From positions 76,210,572 to 76,274,571 of the forward strand of contig CM054116.1 in assembly GCA_028673005.1 (NCBI GenBank): DNA of 64,000 bases. Reading direction: 5' to 3'. This document shows, piece by piece, positions 60,540-64,000 of the stretch (position 1 is its first letter; each line of letters opens with the position of its first letter). The notes under the pieces are model-generated. The model was not told the DNA's origin, did no database searches, and was given only the letters and a program-made list of their open reading frames with translations. The position numbers were made by a program, and so were the translations under genes. This DNA is from Tanypteryx hageni (Eukaryota > Arthropoda > Insecta > Odonata > Petaluridae).

Positions 60540-63520
60540 TAAATATCAAATTTTCACCGTAGTCTCCTTTCTCTCATATGCTAGAGAGAGTGTTACCTTT
60601 CTCAAAAATTGCGCTTTTTTTCTCATTAAAAAATCATTTACTCGCCAATACTCCTTTTTATCGCCGTGGTCATTTTTTGCGATACAATGTATGTACCATT
60701 TACGCTTTATATAACGTAAACAAAGACTGAGCCATACCGATTCCGGCGGTGACATGTTGTTTTAAACCAAAAGGAACTAATAAAAAATAATGTTCGACGT
60801 CTGCGATCCTTTAATTGCGCAAAAACGACTCCGTAGGTTGTCACTTGAGAGAATAAATTACCGTGGATTAGGCGTAAATACTGCTATCCGAACCATACAA
60901 CTATAATAGCTCAGAAATAACTCTCCTTCATAAATTAACTATCCCTATTAATAAAGGTAAACTCGAGGAAATAAAGCAATGCCCTTTAATGTAGAACTTG
61001 GAAATTTAAGACGAATATGAAATCGTTTATACTGTCTCGCGATGAAATGATAAGATTATTTATTTCCACCAACGTAAGCTCTTGACTATTGTCGACTTAA
61101 AGCGCACGAAAGATAATTTTCACATTTAAAGTTGCATTACCCATTTTATTTAGAAGAAATTACGTATTACGCACGGGTTTGTCTTTTACTTCCAATAAAT
61201 TCACTCGGACCGTTCATATTTAAAGCGAAGATGAAATGAAACGGAGAAAATCGAGTTCTTCCACATGTAATATTATTTCAAAAACACTGGCACGACAATT
61301 ACAGGCCTTACTTAGTCAAATGGAACCTGTTTTGTTTGATCATTTCAATAAATAGTGAGATTTAACTACAATTTATTTGAGTGTGGTTATTCGATTTTAA
61401 AGTTCATCATCACTTTGCTGAATGTTTATCTACAGAATATAAAATTATGTGCACTTATGCACTCATAGCTCTATCGTCGCATATGAAATTTATCGATCCA
61501 TTTGAAATCTCAAAAATAGACTATAACAGCACTATGAAGTCGCTCCTTTTCACTAACCAAGTCGTATAAAGATTCTCATGCATCGAATCGCATCACGCAC
61601 GCACACGATAAATGACACCCTGCAAGAGCAAGAAAACGCCTAAGATATTAACTTCAGCCTCCATTTGAAATAACACCGAAACATCGCAGCGACATTTCTC
61701 CCCGGAGTACTTTACGGATCGGAATCACTCCGGACGCAAGACTGCGTTTTCTACTCGGAGAAAATCTTTCGCTCTCGTCGGTGTGCGTGACCGAGGCATG
61801 AAGAACGATTCCGAGACTCTTATCGAACCTCCTTTTCTTTTTAAAATGAAATTTCGCGCGGCCTTTTAACAAGCAGATTCTGATACAACGTCTAATGCGT
61901 TTCGCCTCGGGCGCGCGGGGAGAAAACCGAAAGAAAAATAATAGGGTTGCCGACGTCGTGCGTCTCGCCACTTTCACTTGTCGCGTGCAGTAAAATGCGT
62001 TTTTTCCAAACGCTTGAAAATGCAACGCAGGTGTGGGGAGAAAAATCGCGTGGGACTCTCTCTCTCTCGGGTTCATGAGCGAGAGAGCGACTGCTGGACC
62101 ATTGGAAAAGAGACGGCCTCGAGAAGTGAAAAGGAGAGACTTTAGAGTTATGTGGGCGGAAGGAATTAATTCGTCGGGGGTGAAAGCGAAGTGAGGTGAA
62201 GGAGAAAGAGAGAGAGAGAGAGAGAGGGGGGAGGCGGAGGGAAGGCTTTGAGTGCTTCTTTTAAGGGGACAGAAGAGGCGGAGCAGTTAGTAAGGAGAAG
62301 CAGTCAAACACACACAAAACGCATGCAGTAATACCTCGATTGTTCAAAATCGTTTAACACAAAATGCTCGCTTATACGAGGTGTTTTTCTGATCTCAGCG
62401 AAAAAAATGTTTTTTACTCATTATAACAACTTACGTAGTTATTACAAATCGTGAAAATTCAAGCCTCTTGAAGTTGGCACTAACGCAGCTATATTGTATA
62501 TCTCTTTAGTCGTTTTGTTGAAACTTAAAAATAAAAATATTTCTTTCGTATGAGACGACAAAAAAACAATGTATATTTAAAAATATAATGAGGTTTTATT
62601 TACTTTCACAAAATCGAATGCCGCCAACGTTTTTCTGGCTATATTAAAAAAGCTCACTGTAGATTTAGATCACGTACATACTTCAAAACGATGTTCTGGA
62701 TTTTTGATAACTCTTTTCACAAAATATATTAGATCAGAATCGTATTTTCCATCTAATTATTCGAAACCGCGCCATGTGTCCTTCACTTTCACGTTGCCCA
62801 TGGATTTCCTTTAAAATATGTCATTGATATATTTTATGACAGAACTGATCGATTGGAACAAATCAAGGCCCAATTTATTTTTTATTTTCGAGGTAGCTCA
62901 AAACTTTTTCAGTGACTAATTCAAATCTAAATACGATGACGATACATGTGAACATAAAAAAATCAATTGGGCCGAATAAAAAAATGATTGACGCCTGGTC
63001 TAATTACAACAACGGCGACTCTTGGCATCCTAGTGTTAAAGAGAAGATGATCATCTCATGCGTCAACTCCCAAATATATACATCCATCTATCTGCGAATG
63101 TCCCGAAAGTGTGACTTTATCAATTAAATTGCAGTGACCTTCGCGGGTTATCGAATGTTCTGCCTCCGACTTGAATAATGACTAATAAACGACGCCAATC
63201 AACTTTCAATAACGCACTCCATCGTCGTCGGGAAAATTCTCTTTAGCACAATTTACAATGGTCATGGCAAGAACGGTGACGCGATGGGGAAAAAAACAAC
63301 TGAAAGGTCATTTTTTCTGCGGCTAGTTGGACATAACATACGATCCGATTCTTCAAGCGACCCATTTACATATTATAAACGGCCAACATTTCTAGTGTAC
63401 TGAGATTCCGAGGAGGAGAATAAAATTTTCCACAATCGCGCAACAGGTTTTGTACGATCTTACTACGGGACACAATTGTTCATTTCTAGGTCACGCCCAT
63501 CTTACACTCTTTATATTTAT
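60540..63520. other. Unannotated spacer
   Basis: (GA)n at about 62206-62226. CAGTAATACCTCGATTG near 62326 resembles a pogo/Tigger end, but no partner end, TA flank or transposase was found. CpG-rich sequence runs from 61680 to 62100 without a supported exon. Confidence 0.35.
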
Positions 63521-63559
63521 TCTTGTATGTACTTCCAAATACTGCTCCTGTGTGTGAGA

Positions 63560-63692
63560 CGACTTCTAACATGCATATATACATTTATACATGCATAAAT
63601 ACACACACACATGCATCTAGACATACACCCTTGCATACATATACACACATATATTTACATATAAATACATATATACACACACGCATTTACAT
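63560..63692. repeat. Compound CA/TA microsatellite
   Basis: CATACACA, ACACACACACA and TATATACA-type words follow one another. The frame across it is compositional. Confidence 0.8.
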
Positions 63693-64000
63693 AATTCAAA
63701 CTTCAAGGGAAGAGAAAAAAATTATCTTCGAGCCATCGACGATTTATGCTACGGGAAATGACTGTGTGGCATGTTTGTGTGGTGCACATACATATATTCT
63801 TCATCGCATCGAATCCATTGAAAACATTTCAAAGGCGCGGCGACGTAAATAGAAGGCCAAGACAAAAAGCGGCAAACATCCTTTGCGGCAAAAGATCCGA
63901 TTCAGAACGGAAGACCAAGACAATGGTATCCATTTTAAAGAGCTACGGACGTGGGATTCGTAAGAAGGTCGAAGTTCGATTAGGTACCCTTCCTGCCGCG
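63693..64000. other. Unannotated window end
   Basis: No recognisable gene or repeat. Confidence 0.3.

Noticed and set aside
62326..62400. Second pogo/Tigger element
   Set aside because: Only one end-like sequence (CAGTAATACCTCG) is visible, without a TA flank, partner end or transposase.
63523..63852. 109-aa frame over the CA/TA microsatellite
   Set aside because: Low-complexity translation of a compound simple repeat.

Overview
This window looks like intergenic or intronic DNA from an animal nuclear genome, most likely an arthropod and plausibly an insect; the lineage cannot be fixed from sequence alone. The reasons are many small simple repeats, stop-riddled intergenic sequence, frequent CpG in unique sequence, and a mix of hAT, P/THAP9-like, pogo/Tigger, piggyBac-like and CR1/Jockey-type LINE relics. 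I found no convincing host gene, no rRNA, no CRISPR array and no bacterial-style operon. Almost every open reading frame that resembles a known protein belongs to a transposable element.

Layout. At 0.1 kb there is a short palindrome. A nearly intact hAT transposon (ZMYM1/DUF4371 type) lies at 375-3107, minus strand. A 5'-truncated LINE is at about 5.48-7.29 kb (minus), abutting a P-element/THAP9-like transposase relic at about 7.28-9.2 kb (plus). A second LINE 3' end (10.2-11.7 kb, plus) is split by a TA-flanked inverted-repeat element (10838-11544), which itself contains a block of GTCGCGCGTCAATT-type motifs. At 13667-14152 a roughly 54-bp minisatellite lies between about 60-bp inverted repeats. 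A second hAT transposase is at 14.6-16.8 kb. A TTAA-flanked piggyBac-like relic (18347-20125) carries a nested 312-bp hAT MITE with a perfect 8-bp target duplication. A third, heavily broken hAT is at 24.1-26.0 kb. It is followed by a foldback element with arrays of about 33-bp subterminal repeats (26.02-27.06 kb), a small hAT-like MITE, and a TTAA-flanked MITE (27435-27682). At 28.9-29.25 kb an inverted pair of tRNA-Gly-like units each ends in a T-run.

From 29 to 51 kb the window is mostly unannotatable sequence with purine- or pyrimidine-rich tracts, a degenerate AAACGTCGA repeat field (37.4-37.8 kb), a hammerhead-like motif (38.7 kb) and a tRNA-derived SINE-like stretch (39.5 kb). At 50998-53426 a hAT-like element with a perfect 8-bp duplication hosts a deleted Tigger/Jerky element. 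Further on are an inverted-repeat hairpin (53.46-53.62 kb), a relative of the 10.8-kb MITE (56.93 kb), two (TA)n arrays bracketing a short module (58.5-58.9 kb) and a long hairpin (60.44-60.54 kb).

The elements do not form a pathway; what joins them is insertion history. Three nestings can be read directly: MITE in LINE, hAT MITE in piggyBac-like element, and Tigger in hAT. The most unusual recurring signal is a small hairpin module resembling a hammerhead-ribozyme core (C-[U/A]-GANGA, stem, GAAAC), seen in four unrelated places.
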